Positions 33,471 through 42,890 of a stretch of 64,000 nt of DNA are shown here, in pieces (position 1 is the stretch's first letter; each line of letters begins with the position of its first letter). Made by a program: the position numbers and the translations under genes. This DNA comes from Cognatundibacterium aquatile (GTDB lineage Bacteria > Pseudomonadota > Gammaproteobacteria > Burkholderiales > Burkholderiaceae_D), in assembly GCF_014699135.1 (NCBI RefSeq), contig NZ_JACOFT010000003.1, positions 248,001 through 312,000 of the forward strand. Reading direction: 5' to 3'. The notes below the pieces were generated by a model. The model searched no databases and had not been told where the DNA came from. It saw only the letters and a program-made list of their open reading frames with translations.

Positions 33471-33968
33471 ATGAGAGACACAGCGAAAACAAATGTCAGG
33501 CCGCAACGCTGGCTCTGGTTGTGCCAGAGATCGACAGAGTTGGTGTGTGCGATCGCTTTGTTATTGTTGTCGCTGGTATTGCTGAGCCCCGATCAGCGAG
33601 AGAGTATCCGCCGCGTCGAATTTAAAGAGATCACCAGTCTGCATGCCGCAGACGTTTGCCGTGTTTGTGGTGTGCAAGCCGAGCTGTCGTTGGATCACTT
33701 TCAATTTCAAATTCAATTTCAAATTCGTATACAGCCGTGGGCCGGACTGACCCTGGATTACCGCACCAGCGGGCTCTGGTCATTCGGTCTGCTGGATTGG
33801 GTGAAGACACTGTCCGCGCTGCCGCTGCCGGACAAACAATGGACAGTCGCCGGACACTTCCCGGACACTCATTATATTTCCGCTTCATGCAGGCACTTGC
33901 CGCTACTGCAAACGGCCGACAACAGCCACCCGATAGACCGTGAAATCTTCAGCAAGACAATAAGCTGA
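33471..33968 (+). CDS. Unknown membrane-anchored protein, first gene of the sigma-54 exporter operon
   Basis: 165 aa, not recognised. A basic start (RDTAKTNVRPQRWLWLCQRS) precedes one membrane span (LVCAIALLLLSLVLLS); the rest should be periplasmic. It has a CRVCG motif and a repeat-encoded strand HFQFQIQFQIRIQ produced by two exact tandem copies of TTCAATTTCAAA (33700-33723). The C-terminal part contains several Trp and PDxxY-like turns. GGAGG nine bases before ATG 33471 supports the start. Its place right behind the sigma-54 promoter suggests a part in the exporter function, perhaps as an accessory or sensor subunit. Reality of the gene rests on position, ribosome site and membrane span. 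Confidence 0.6.
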   Translation: MRDTAKTNVRPQRWLWLCQRSTELVCAIALLLLSLVLLSPDQRESIRRVEFKEITSLHAADVCRVCGVQAELSLDHFQFQIQFQIRIQPWAGLTLDYRTSGLWSFGLLDWVKTLSALPLPDKQWTVAGHFPDTHYISASCRHLPLLQTADNSHPIDREIFSKTIS

Positions 33969-34083
33969 TTCCTCGCTGAGGAGATGCACGTCATTTCCTT
34001 GATATTCACATTCGTCTTAACGTTGTTCATCCGTTGTCAATCCGTTGTTTGTTCACGTTTCACTCTTCAAAAATATACCGACT

Positions 34084-35355
34084 ATGTCTATACGCGACAC
34101 ATCACAACAAGATACGCCGATTGCTGCCTTACCGTTCTGGCGGCAGTCCAGATGGCTCTGGCGCATTCTTGCCGCGCTATTGCTGATCATTGCCGCTGTT
34201 TATGCATTATTGCTGTGGATGGGAAGCAGCCAGTCTGTATCAATGTCCAGACTGAGTATGGCGACGGTTGCCAAAGGAACGCTGGTGCGGGATGCGGCAG
34301 TGAATGGCAGGCTGGTTGCTGCCAACAGCCCCAGCCTGTATTCCAGTACCGCCAGCACCGTCAGTTTTTTGGTGAAAGCCGGAGATAAAGTAAAGAAAGG
34401 CGATGTCGTCGCAGAGCTGGACTCACCCGATCTGGTGTCAGAGTTGAAGCGTGAACAAGCCTTGCTTGAGCAATTGGAAGCGGAAATTGCCAGACAACAG
34501 ATTCTGGCGCGCAAGCAAAAAATGCTGGCAGTCCGTGACGCCGAGCAAGCTGAAATTGAACGTGTATCAGCCGAACGCGCATATCAACGCATAGAAAAAG
34601 CTGGCGTCAGCGGCGTGGTGCAGAAAAACGAATTCTTACGTGTTCAGGATGCCTTGAAAAGCGCCGAAATACGTGCCCGTCATGCTTTACAGGCCAGTTC
34701 GCTGGAAAGCGAAGATGTTGATCTGGGGTTGAAATCGAAGTTGGCGCAACTGCAGCAACAACGTCTGCTCAAAGATAATTTGCAAAGGCGGGTGGATGAA
34801 TTGCGTTTGCGTGCCCCAGTGGATGGCGTCGTTGGCACGCTGGCAGTGGCGAACCGTACGGTGGTTGCACCGAACACGGCACTGATGACACTGGTCGATT
34901 TATCGCAACTGGAAGTCGAGCTGGAAATTCCGGAAAGTTATGTCGCAGAGCTGGGATTGGGAATGGCTGTTGATCTGGAAATCAATGGCGTCAAGGCACG
35001 CGGTATTTTGTCAGCGATGTCGCCTGAAGTCGTCAGAAATCAAGTGCTGGCGCGGGTGCGCTTTGACGGCAAGGTGCCCGCTGGATTGCGGCAGAGCCAG
35101 CGTGTCTCAGCGCGTATGCTGATCGAAGAAAAGCCGGATGTTTTGCTGGTGCAGCGCGGCCCCTTTGTTGAAAGCGATGGCGGGCATGTCGCTTACCTTC
35201 TGCGCGACGGCATTGCTGTGCGGACACCTATCGTCCTTGGTGCAACAAGTTTACATGCGGTTGAAATCAGAAGTGGCTTAAAAGCCGGAGACAAAATCAT
35301 TATCTCTGGGACTGAACTGTTTGAAAAAAACGAACGGATCACCATCAATCAATAG
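34084..35355 (+). CDS. HlyD/MacA-type periplasmic adaptor of an ABC exporter
   Basis: 423-aa membrane-fusion protein. One N-terminal membrane span (LWRILAALLLIIAAVYALLLWM) is followed by the first lipoyl half-motif (SFLVKAGDKVKKGDVVAELDSPDL), a long alpha-hairpin (about residues 120-240, rich in Glu/Gln/Arg), the second half (LRAPVDGVVGTLAVANRTVVAPNTALMTLVDLSQLEVELEIPESYVAELGLG) and a C-terminal membrane-proximal domain (GLKAGDKIIISGTELFEKNERITI). It would connect the permeases below with an outer membrane channel encoded elsewhere. It ends 9 bp before the ATPase gene. Confidence 0.9.
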   Translation: MSIRDTSQQDTPIAALPFWRQSRWLWRILAALLLIIAAVYALLLWMGSSQSVSMSRLSMATVAKGTLVRDAAVNGRLVAANSPSLYSSTASTVSFLVKAGDKVKKGDVVAELDSPDLVSELKREQALLEQLEAEIARQQILARKQKMLAVRDAEQAEIERVSAERAYQRIEKAGVSGVVQKNEFLRVQDALKSAEIRARHALQASSLESEDVDLGLKSKLAQLQQQRLLKDNLQRRVDELRLRAPVDGVVGTLAVANRTVVAPNTALMTLVDLSQLEVELEIPESYVAELGLGMAVDLEINGVKARGILSAMSPEVVRNQVLARVRFDGKVPAGLRQSQRVSARMLIEEKPDVLLVQRGPFVESDGGHVAYLLRDGIAVRTPIVLGATSLHAVEIRSGLKAGDKIIISGTELFEKNERITINQ

Positions 35356-35364
35356 GAGTTTGTG

Positions 35365-36075
35365 ATGTTAAGAATGCAGAATTTAAATAAAGTCTATCGC
35401 ACGCATTTAATCGAAACCCATGCATTGCGGCGATTTGAAATTCACGTCAGAGAAGGTGAATTCGTGACGGTAACCGGCCCTTCTGGTTCAGGTAAAACCA
35501 CGTTTCTGAATATCGCCGGTTTGCTTGAAGAACTGACTGATGGTGATTATTTTCTTGATGGCGTGAATGTCAAAGGACTGGACGATAACGCCCGCACGCG
35601 TTTGCGCAATGAAAAGCTGGGTTTTATTTTTCAGGGATTTAATCTGATCCCAGATCTGAATCTGTTTGATAACGTTGACGTTCCACTGCGTTATCGTGGC
35701 TTGCCTGCGAAAGAACGCAAGGAGCGGATTGAAGATGCGCTGGCTCAGGTTGGGTTGGCCGCACGCATGAAACATTATCCTGCAGAACTATCTGGCGGAC
35801 AACAACAGCGGGTCGCGATTGCGCGCGCGCTGGCAGGCTCGCCCAAGTTGTTGCTGGCGGATGAACCGACCGGGAATCTCGATACCCAGATGGCGCGCAG
35901 CGTCATGGAATTGCTGGAAGAAATCAATGCACGAGGTACGACGATTTTAATGGTGACACATGATCCTGAACTGGCGATCCGCGCACAGCGCAACGTGCAC
36001 ATCATCGACGGACAAGTATCGGATCTGGTGCGTCAGACACCATCGCTGGCGACGACGACAGCTCATTACGCCTGA
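35365..36075 (+). CDS. MacB/LolD-type ABC transporter ATPase
   Basis: 236-aa nucleotide-binding subunit. Walker A GPSGSGKT (38-45), Q-loop region FIFQGFNLIPDLNLFDNVDVPLRY, signature LSGGQQQRVAIARAL, Walker B LLLADEPTGNLD and the H-loop MVTHDPELA are all intact, with the LolD/MacB-type GFNLIP spacing. It energises the two FtsX-like permeases that follow. ATG 35365 is chosen over GTG 35362 because GGAG is six bases upstream. Confidence 0.95.
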   Translation: MLRMQNLNKVYRTHLIETHALRRFEIHVREGEFVTVTGPSGSGKTTFLNIAGLLEELTDGDYFLDGVNVKGLDDNARTRLRNEKLGFIFQGFNLIPDLNLFDNVDVPLRYRGLPAKERKERIEDALAQVGLAARMKHYPAELSGGQQQRVAIARALAGSPKLLLADEPTGNLDTQMARSVMELLEEINARGTTILMVTHDPELAIRAQRNVHIIDGQVSDLVRQTPSLATTTAHYA

Positions 36076-36087
36076 ACGGGAGCGCTT

Positions 36088-37401
36088 ATGTTTTCTTACT
36101 ATTCATGGCTGGGCTTTCGCAGCCTGCGCAGAAATCCATGGCTGACGGGACTGATGATATTGATTTTATCGGTCGGCGTGGCCGCAAGTGTGTCCACACT
36201 GACGATACTGCACATGATGTCCGCAGATCCTATCCCTGAAAAGAGTACGAAACTTTTTATTCCTATTTTGGATAATGGCTCGGCTAATGACTATAAGCCT
36301 GGTGACCGCTATATCGACGAGCAGATGAGTTACCGCGATGTGCATGCCTTACTCAATAGCGCGATAGGAAAGCACCGTACCGGCTTGTATGGCATTTCTG
36401 CACTGATAGAAATGCCGCGTAAAGACCTTGGGGTGATAGAGGTGGAGGGCATGGCTGCGTCACGCGACTTTTTCCCTATGATGCAGGTGCCGATGTTGTA
36501 TGGCGAACGCTGGTCAGTGGCGGATGACAAAAATGGTGCTGATGTGGTTGTTCTGAGCCGCAAAACATCAGAAAAAATGTTTGGTAAAGAAAATCCGGTA
36601 GGTCGCATGGCAACGATGTGGGGACGCAGTTATCTGATCGCCGGGGTGATGGACACCTGGCGCCCGCTACCGCGGTTTTATCGCTTCAATGGACGTGGCG
36701 GCGCGTTCATGAGTGAAGAGAGTTTTATCGTTCCATTTGAAAGCGCGATACGCAATCAGACACCGCATTCCGGTGGAATGAGCTGCACAGAGCGAAGCGG
36801 CCCCGGCTGGCAGGCGCTGCTTGATTCCGAATGTACCTGGCTGACTTTCTGGGTTGAGATGAACCGCGCTTCAGAACGCGCACAGTTAGCGTCGTATCTG
36901 GATGCATACGTGAGCGAGCAGCAAAAAATGGGACGTTTTCAGCGGCGCGCTCCTAATCTTTTGTTTGATGTACATGGCTGGTTGCAGGAACTGAAGATTG
37001 TAGGAAATGACGAAAAAATGTCGGTCTGGCTGGCGTTGGGATTTCTGATGCTTTGTATGGTGAATACGATAGGTTTGCTGCTGGCAAAATTTTCCGGGCG
37101 GGCGGCAGAAATCGGTGTGCGCCGCGCACTGGGTGCTTCGCGTCGGCAGATATTTTTTCAAGCCTTGGTTGAAACTGGCGTTGTCGGTATGGTCGGCGCG
37201 TTCAGCGGCATCTTGCTGTCGGTATTGTTTCTGAAGCTGATCAGTTTGCAGGCGGGTTATCTGAAAGCGGTTGCCCGCATGGATTGGGAAATGCTGTTGC
37301 TGACCGTTGTCATGTCGGTTGTCGCAGCATTGTTGGCCGGCTTATTGCCAACCTGGCGCGCCTGCCAGATTACACCTGCTATACAGTTGAAATCACAGTG
37401 A
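36088..37401 (+). CDS. FtsX/MacB-type ABC permease, first of two
   Basis: 437-aa permease with MacB topology: one N-terminal span (LTGLMILILSVGVAASVSTLTIL), a large periplasmic domain of about 240 residues, and three C-terminal spans (VWLALGFLMLCMVNTIGLLLAKF; ALVETGVVGMVGAFSGILLSVLF; EMLLLTVVMSVVAALLAGLLPTWRA). The coupling motif EIGVRRALGASRRQIF follows span two, and the ending PTWRACQITPAIQLKSQ is typical. The periplasmic domain is less conserved than in MacB. Starts 12 bp after the ATPase. Confidence 0.9.
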   Translation: MFSYYSWLGFRSLRRNPWLTGLMILILSVGVAASVSTLTILHMMSADPIPEKSTKLFIPILDNGSANDYKPGDRYIDEQMSYRDVHALLNSAIGKHRTGLYGISALIEMPRKDLGVIEVEGMAASRDFFPMMQVPMLYGERWSVADDKNGADVVVLSRKTSEKMFGKENPVGRMATMWGRSYLIAGVMDTWRPLPRFYRFNGRGGAFMSEESFIVPFESAIRNQTPHSGGMSCTERSGPGWQALLDSECTWLTFWVEMNRASERAQLASYLDAYVSEQQKMGRFQRRAPNLLFDVHGWLQELKIVGNDEKMSVWLALGFLMLCMVNTIGLLLAKFSGRAAEIGVRRALGASRRQIFFQALVETGVVGMVGAFSGILLSVLFLKLISLQAGYLKAVARMDWEMLLLTVVMSVVAALLAGLLPTWRACQITPAIQLKSQ

Positions 37402-37407
37402 GGATGT

Positions 37408-38655
37408 ATGACACAGCTATTTCCTTTTAAGCCGGTGTTACTGGCGATGTTGAAAAATAAAACGGGGCCTTTGCTGGTGGCTTTGCAAATTGCCCTGAGC
37501 CTGGCGATATTGTCGAACGCCGTCTATCTGGTGAATCAGCGACTCAGCAGCTCGGAGCGTTCCAGTGGCATCGGACACGAGGAGCAGGTGTTCAGCCTGT
37601 TTGTAAAAAATCAAAAATCCGGCGGGCATGAAGAGCAGCTTACTGCACAAAAGAGACAAGAGCAGGTGATGAAATCGGTGCCGGGTCTGGTGAGTCTGGC
37701 GCGCGTGAATTCGATACCGATGTCGCAGTCTGGCTGGAACCGAAGCATTGCTGCAGATCGCAAACAAATATCGCCAACCGGCAACGCTGCGATTTATATT
37801 TCTGCCGGTTCACTGGTAAAGGTCTGGGAGCTGCAATTGCTTGAGGGCCGCGATTTTACGCCAGAGGAGTTTCTGGAAATAGATCAGAGCACGGCGCGGA
37901 ATAGTCCTGACGTTGCGATCGTTAGCAAAGCCATGGCGCGTGCTTTGTTTCCCGATGCCAGCAGTTATGGCGGACGCGAGTTTTACTTTGGCACCGGGGA
38001 TGGTGCGGAGTCGGTACGCATTGTTGGTGTCGTCGATACTTTACAGAGCGCCGGTGCGCAGGATGGAGTGCGTGGCGAGATGTCAGTAATGCAGCCTGCA
38101 CGGATGACGAATGATGCTTATTCCGGATACACCCTGCGTGCCGCAGCCGGTAAGCGCGAGCAGGTGATGCAAGACGTGGAAAAAGCCTTGCGCGCGGCTT
38201 CTCCTGAGCCTTTAAACATCCGGATGCAGGCGCAGACAAGTATCCGGGAAGATCGCTACCGTAATGACAAAGGCTTGTCCTGGATGTTGCTGACGGTGTG
38301 CGGATTGCTGATCATGATTACGGCCAGCGGCATCGTCGGCATGTGTAGCCTGTGGGTGACACAACGTACCAAGCAAGTCGGCATACGCCGCGCGTTAGGG
38401 GCGACACGATTGCATATTCTGATGCATTTTCTGACTGAAAATCTGTTGATTTCTACGCTGGGTATCGTGCTGGGATGCGTGCTCGCGCTGGGCTTGAATC
38501 AATTGCTCGTGACGCAGTTTGATATGCGCAAATTGCCGCTGTCTTATTTGCTGTGGTCGCCGTTGTTGTTCTGTTTGCTGGGTATGGCGGCCGCGCTGGC
38601 ACCTGCTTGGCGGGCGGCCAGAATTGCTCCGGCAACTGCGACCCGCAGCGTCTGA
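37408..38655 (+). CDS. FtsX/MacB-type ABC permease, second of two
   Basis: 415-aa paralogue of the preceding permease with the same 1+3 topology: first span LVALQIALSLAILSNAVYLV, periplasmic domain, then MLLTVCGLLIMITASGIVGMCSLWV, the coupling segment QVGIRRALGATRLHILMHFLTENLLI, and the ending PAWRAARIAPATATRSV. Two different half-permeases plus one ATPase imply a heterodimeric membrane part, unlike MacB homodimers. GAGG precedes ATG 37408, 6 bp after the first permease. Confidence 0.9.
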   Translation: MTQLFPFKPVLLAMLKNKTGPLLVALQIALSLAILSNAVYLVNQRLSSSERSSGIGHEEQVFSLFVKNQKSGGHEEQLTAQKRQEQVMKSVPGLVSLARVNSIPMSQSGWNRSIAADRKQISPTGNAAIYISAGSLVKVWELQLLEGRDFTPEEFLEIDQSTARNSPDVAIVSKAMARALFPDASSYGGREFYFGTGDGAESVRIVGVVDTLQSAGAQDGVRGEMSVMQPARMTNDAYSGYTLRAAAGKREQVMQDVEKALRAASPEPLNIRMQAQTSIREDRYRNDKGLSWMLLTVCGLLIMITASGIVGMCSLWVTQRTKQVGIRRALGATRLHILMHFLTENLLISTLGIVLGCVLALGLNQLLVTQFDMRKLPLSYLLWSPLLFCLLGMAAALAPAWRAARIAPATATRSV

Positions 38656-38806
38656 TGAAATGGTTTGCCGCAGGGTGTCTGTTTATCTGATAATGCAGGC
38701 ACCCTGTCTCTGGCCAATACCGACGTTGCTTTTGCGCCTGAGCGCCAACAGCCTTGAATTAATTGGTTTGCAGCCCTGTGAACAAGAATGAGAAATTAAT
38801 ACGGAC

Positions 38807-40153
38807 ATGCCTAAAGTCTTAATCATTGACGATAATCCCGCTGTTGCTCTCGCACTCGAAGTGCTGTTGTCGCTGCATGATATTGAGAGTGTGACCGCGA
38901 CTACACCGGACATCGGGCTGACGTTGTTATCGCAGCAGGCGATTGATCTGGTGATACAGGATATGAATTTCAGTGCGGATACGACTTCTGGTGAAGAGGG
39001 CATGGAATTATTTCGTCAGATTCGCCAGCGTTGTCCTGATATGCCGGTGATCTTACTGACCGCATGGACACATCTGGACGCTGCCGTCGGTTTGATCAAA
39101 GCCGGGGCGGCAGATTACATGGGAAAACCCTGGAACGACCAGCGTCTGCTTACTGTGGTACGTAACCTGATCGAATTAGGGCAGGCCAACCGCGCCTTGC
39201 AACGTCGCCTGCAGCGCGAACGCCAGCGTAAGCAAGCACTGGAAGCACAATTTAATCTGTGTGGCCTGGTGTGGCAAGATAGCGCGACTGAAAAAGTGTT
39301 GGAAATTGCGTGTCAGGTTGCGCGTTCGGATGCGTCAGTCCTGATCACCGGGCCGAATGGCGCGGGCAAAGAACGTATCGCAGAAATTGTACAAAAAAAT
39401 TCCAGCGTAAAAGAGGGACCTTTCATCGTCCTCAATTGCGGCGCGATTCCGGCCGAGCTGATCGAGGCTGAATTATTCGGCGCTGAAGCTGGTGCCTATA
39501 CTGGTGCCGGAAAATCGCGCGAAGGTAAATTTGAAGCGGCCGATGGCGGCACCTTATTTTTGGATGAAATCGGCAATCTGCCATTGGCCGGGCAGGTGAA
39601 GCTGCTACGCGTGCTGGAAACCGGGCGTTTTCAGCGACTGGGATCAAACCGCGAAAAACAGGTGAAAGTGCGGATCATCAGCGCGACCAATGCCGATCTT
39701 CCAGCCATGATACGGGTTGGGCAGTTCCGCGAAGATTTGTATTATCGGCTGAATGTCATACAACTGAATTTGCCAGCGCTGGCAGATCGCCCTGAAGATA
39801 TTTTGCCGCTGGCGCAGGCGTTTCTGGATAAGGACAAACAACTGGATGCAAACGCCAAAGCCGCATTGCTGGCGCATACCTGGCCGGGCAATGTCCGTGA
39901 ATTAAAAAACCTGATGCACAGGGCACAGTTACTCGCGCGCGGTGAGCAGATCGGTATCGGCGATCTTGGGTTGCCTGCAGCAACGGCTTTGCGTCTGAGC
40001 AGCGATGCGGAACCGGATAAAGCAGCAGTCGAGTCCGCCTTGCTGCGGGCGCATGGCGTTATCGCGCAGGCCGCATCGGCATTGGGCCTGAGCCGCCAAT
40101 CACTGTACCGGCGCATGGACAGGTTTGGCATTGCCAGACCGGGTCAGGAATGA
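38807..40153 (+). CDS. NtrC-family sigma-54-dependent response regulator
   Basis: 448 aa with three domains. Receiver (1-120): acidic pair Asp8/Asp9, phospho-acceptor Asp52 (VIQDMNF), Thr85, Lys107. AAA+ domain (about 150-380): Walker [10 protein letters not shown] (181-189), sigma-54 contact loop GAYTGA (229-234, Tyr in place of the usual Phe), Walker B GGTLFLDE and arginine-finger region [11 protein letters not shown]. Fis-type helix-turn-helix at the C-terminus ([21 protein letters not shown]). It overlaps the kinase gene by 4 bp. As the only sigma-54 activator in the window, it probably controls the promoter at 33422. Confidence 0.94.
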   Translation: MPKVLIIDDNPAVALALEVLLSLHDIESVTATTPDIGLTLLSQQAIDLVIQDMNFSADTTSGEEGMELFRQIRQRCPDMPVILLTAWTHLDAAVGLIKAGAADYMGKPWNDQRLLTVVRNLIELGQANRALQRRLQRERQRKQALEAQFNLCGLVWQDSATEKVLEIACQVARSDASVLITGPNGAGKERIAEIVQKNSSVKEGPFIVLNCGAIPAELIEAELFGAEAGAYTGAGKSREGKFEAADGGTLFLDEIGNLPLAGQVKLLRVLETGRFQRLGSNREKQVKVRIISATNADLPAMIRVGQFREDLYYRLNVIQLNLPALADRPEDILPLAQAFLDKDKQLDANAKAALLAHTWPGNVRELKNLMHRAQLLARGEQIGIGDLGLPAATALRLSSDAEPDKAAVESALLRAHGVIAQAASALGLSRQSLYRRMDRFGIARPGQE

Positions 40154-41550
40154 GCGTGCCGGCAAGCAGGCGCATTTCTTTGCTATGGCGATTCTGCCTG
40201 CTGGCAGGGGCGCTTATCTTGGGCGGTGTGCTCGGCAGTGTGTGGCTGATGCGCTTGCCGGGCGCTTATCGTGCGTGGGCGTTGGTGGCATTCACGTTGA
40301 TGATGCTATTGCTGAGTGCATGGCTGATGTATCGCCAACTGGCACCCATGCTGGCCTTATTCCGCGCCGTGAATGGCACCGTCATTGGTTATCAGGATGG
40401 GGATTATTCTTTCAGTCTGCACTGGCCAGACAAGGATGAGCTGGCCGAACTGGCTGAGGTGCACAATGCACTCGGCAATACGTTGCGTGAACAGCGACTG
40501 AATCTGGTACAGCGCGAGCTCTTGCTCGATACCATGGTGCAAAACACGCCGGTCGCAATGTTGCTGGTCGCCGATAATAAAACCATCGTGTTCGCGAATA
40601 TCGCGGCCCGTCAACTTCTGCATCATGGGCGTCAACTCGAAGGTTTCAGCTTGCAGGACATTTTGCAAGGTCTGTCACCGGCAGTAAAGGAAGCGATAGA
40701 AAAAGGGGGCGATGGATTGTTCACTGTTGCTGCTGGCAGCCAAAGGCAAGCCGCTGTTGCTGACATCGGTGTCGCGACGGCGCAGAGCCAGCCTGAGGAG
40801 GATGACGGTGACGAGGTTTATCATCTGGCGCGGCGCAGTTTCAGCCTGAACGGGAAATTGCACACCCTATTTTTATTGCGGCATCTGACGACCGAGCTGC
40901 GCAGGCAGGAAGTGCAGACCTGGAAGAAGGTGATACGTGTCATCAGCCACGAGCTGAATAATTCACTGGCACCTCTAACTTCGCTGGCGCATTCCGGTCA
41001 GGAACTGCTCAAACGTGGAGATGCCACACGTTTGCCGCAAATTCTGGAAACAATCGCGGATCGCAGTCGTCATCTTGAAAGTTTTATTCACGGTTATGCA
41101 CGTTTTGCCAAATTGCCTGCTCCTCTTTACACCACAGTAAGCTGGCACGATTTGCTGACCGCTTTACAAGCGCAGATACCGTTTCAACTCGCGGTGGCGG
41201 AACATGATACGGTGTTGCAGAAAGAGGCGCGGATGGATCGTGCGCAAATGGAACAGGCCTTACTGAATTTACTCAAAAATGCGCATGAATCCGGTGCCAG
41301 TGAGGATGGCGTCAGCTTGCAAGTGCGGGCAATTCATGATGGCTGGCGTCTGGACGTAACCGATAATGGTAGCGGGATGAGCGATACCGTGATGGCGAAT
41401 GCACTAGTACCTTTTTATTCGACAAAACGACACGGTACCGGACTTGGGCTGGCGCTTGCCAGAGAGATTATCGAGGCGCACGGTGGACGTATTTTGCTTA
41501 GCAATCGTCAGGAAGGCGGCCTGCAAGTGACACTGATCTTACCTGCGTGA
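40150..41550 (+). CDS. Membrane histidine kinase partnered with the sigma-54 regulator
   Basis: 466 aa. Two membrane spans (about 13-33 and 43-62) are joined by only about nine residues, so there is almost no periplasmic sensor; signals probably come from the membrane or cytoplasm. A HAMP-like linker and PAS-like domain (about 125-250: NTPVAMLLVADNKTIVFANIAARQLL) lead to the H-box VISHELNNSLAPL with His267, and an ATPase domain with NLLKNAHESGA (N), DNGSGM (G1) and GTGLGLALAREIIEAHGG (G2). NtrB/NtrY-like HELNNSLAP motif. The ATGA overlap couples it to the regulator. Confidence 0.93.
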   Translation: MSVPASRRISLLWRFCLLAGALILGGVLGSVWLMRLPGAYRAWALVAFTLMMLLLSAWLMYRQLAPMLALFRAVNGTVIGYQDGDYSFSLHWPDKDELAELAEVHNALGNTLREQRLNLVQRELLLDTMVQNTPVAMLLVADNKTIVFANIAARQLLHHGRQLEGFSLQDILQGLSPAVKEAIEKGGDGLFTVAAGSQRQAAVADIGVATAQSQPEEDDGDEVYHLARRSFSLNGKLHTLFLLRHLTTELRRQEVQTWKKVIRVISHELNNSLAPLTSLAHSGQELLKRGDATRLPQILETIADRSRHLESFIHGYARFAKLPAPLYTTVSWHDLLTALQAQIPFQLAVAEHDTVLQKEARMDRAQMEQALLNLLKNAHESGASEDGVSLQVRAIHDGWRLDVTDNGSGMSDTVMANALVPFYSTKRHGTGLGLALAREIIEAHGGRILLSNRQEGGLQVTLILPA

Positions 41551-41616
41551 AGAATGGCTTGATATCTTAAGCATCTGATATAAAAAGCAGAGTAAAGAGA
41601 CAAAAAAAAAGGCAGA

Positions 41617-41646
41617 AAAAAAGGCAGACGACGGTCTGCCTTTTTT
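41617..41646. terminator. Bidirectional terminator
   Basis: GGCAGAC (41623-41629) and GTCTGCC (41634-41640) with A-run before and T6 after. Ends the kinase operon (+) and the old yellow enzyme gene (-). Confidence 0.88.
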
Positions 41647-41710
41647 GATGAGTCACCGGAACCCTCGGTCACCATCCGGATACGACGGCAACTGATCTGG
41701 TACAGCAATA

Positions 41711-42805
41711 TTACAAAGTCGGATAATCGGTATAACCTTTTTCTTCGCCACCGTAGAATGTGCTGCGGTCTGGTGTATTCAATTCTGCGCCGGCTGCAAA
41801 ACGCTCAACCAGATCCGGGTTCGCAATATAAGGGCGGCCAAATGCCACCGCATCTGCGAGACCGCTGCTGATCAGCGCATTGGCTTCCGCTGCGCTGTAG
41901 CCACCGCAGCAAATCAGCGTTCCCGGGAAAGCCGCGCGTAATTCTTCGCGGAAGCTTTGTGTCAGTTCGGCGCCACCGGCCCAGTCTGGTTCCGCAATAT
42001 GCAGATAAGCAATACCACGGGCGGTAAATGCTTTTGCTAAATACAGTGCCATTGCTTCCGCTTCGGTATCAGCAATCCCATGTGCCACAAAATTTGGTGA
42101 GATACGCACACCGACACGATCCGCACCCATTTCAGCGATGGCCGCATCGACTGCTTCCAGTGTCAGGCGAGCGCGGTTTTCCAGGCTGCCGCCGTAAGCA
42201 TCGGTACGCAGATTGCTATTGGTGGACATGAACTGTTGCAGCAAATAGCCGTTTGCCGCATGCACTTCGACCAGGTCAAAGCCCGCGCGTTTGGCGCGTA
42301 TGCTGGCTTGACGATACTGATCGACGATGCCGGGAATTTCTTCGGTGCTCAATGCGCGTGGTTCTGCTGTCGGTACATTCGCAGGAGTGCCATCCGGCTG
42401 GACAACGAAACACTGGCTGTTGGCGGCTTGCAGTGCTGACGCTGATACTGGCGCTGCGCCGTTTTCCTGCAGCAGATTATGCGAGATGCGGCCAACATGC
42501 CACAGTTGCAGGGAAATTTTTCCATTCTTCGCATGTACTGCATCGACGACATTTTTCCAACCGGCTTCCTGCGCATCGGTATAAATTCCCGGTGTCCATG
42601 CATAGCCCTGACCCTGACGTGAGATCTGGCTCGCTTCGGTGACGATCAGTCCGGCACTGGCGCGCTGCGCATAGTATTCGACGTTCAGTGCGCGTGGCAC
42701 GTCACCGGGTTGGCCGGCACGTGAGCGTGTCAGTGGCGCCATGACGACGCGATTTTTCAGTAAGGCGCTACCAGCCTGCAAGGGGGAGAGCAATTTTTCC
42801 AGCAT
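41711..42805 (-). CDS. Old yellow enzyme family ene-reductase (NemA-like)
   Basis: FMN- and NAD(P)H-dependent reductase of activated alkenes, N-ethylmaleimide or nitro-compounds; 364 aa, cytoplasmic. Characteristic blocks: MAPLTRSRA, EASQISRQGQGYAWTPGIYTDAQ, LQLWHVGRIS, GFDLVEVHAANGYLLQQFMSTNSNLRTDAYGGSLENRARL (catalytic His/Asn pair) and CCGGYSAAEANALISSGLADAVAFGRPYIANPDLVER. The operator at 42824-42838, identical in plan to one upstream of the TetR gene next door, suggests repression relieved by electrophiles, as for nemRA in E. coli. Confidence 0.95.
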   Translation of the reverse strand: MLEKLLSPLQAGSALLKNRVVMAPLTRSRAGQPGDVPRALNVEYYAQRASAGLIVTEASQISRQGQGYAWTPGIYTDAQEAGWKNVVDAVHAKNGKISLQLWHVGRISHNLLQENGAAPVSASALQAANSQCFVVQPDGTPANVPTAEPRALSTEEIPGIVDQYRQASIRAKRAGFDLVEVHAANGYLLQQFMSTNSNLRTDAYGGSLENRARLTLEAVDAAIAEMGADRVGVRISPNFVAHGIADTEAEAMALYLAKAFTARGIAYLHIAEPDWAGGAELTQSFREELRAAFPGTLICCGGYSAAEANALISSGLADAVAFGRPYIANPDLVERFAAGAELNTPDRSTFYGGEEKGYTDYPTL

Positions 42806-42823
42806 ACGATTTCCTTTTAAGAT

Positions 42824-42838
42824 TAGACCGGTCGTCTA
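42824..42838. promoter_or_regulatory. TetR operator upstream of the old yellow enzyme gene
   Basis: TAGACCGGTCGTCTA, a TAGAC-n5-GTCTA dyad directly before the ribosome site AAAGGAAA. Fourteen of 15 bases match the site at 43632-43646. Confidence 0.8.
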
Positions 42839-42890
42839 GTTGTTGCTTCAAAAAAATGGGCAAATGCCCACGTTAAGAATCTAATAATCA

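Noticed and set aside
33700-33723. Tandem 12-mers considered as a minisatellite or CRISPR-like repeat
   Set aside because: Only two copies with no spacer; they lie in frame within a coding sequence and are better described as an internal protein repeat.
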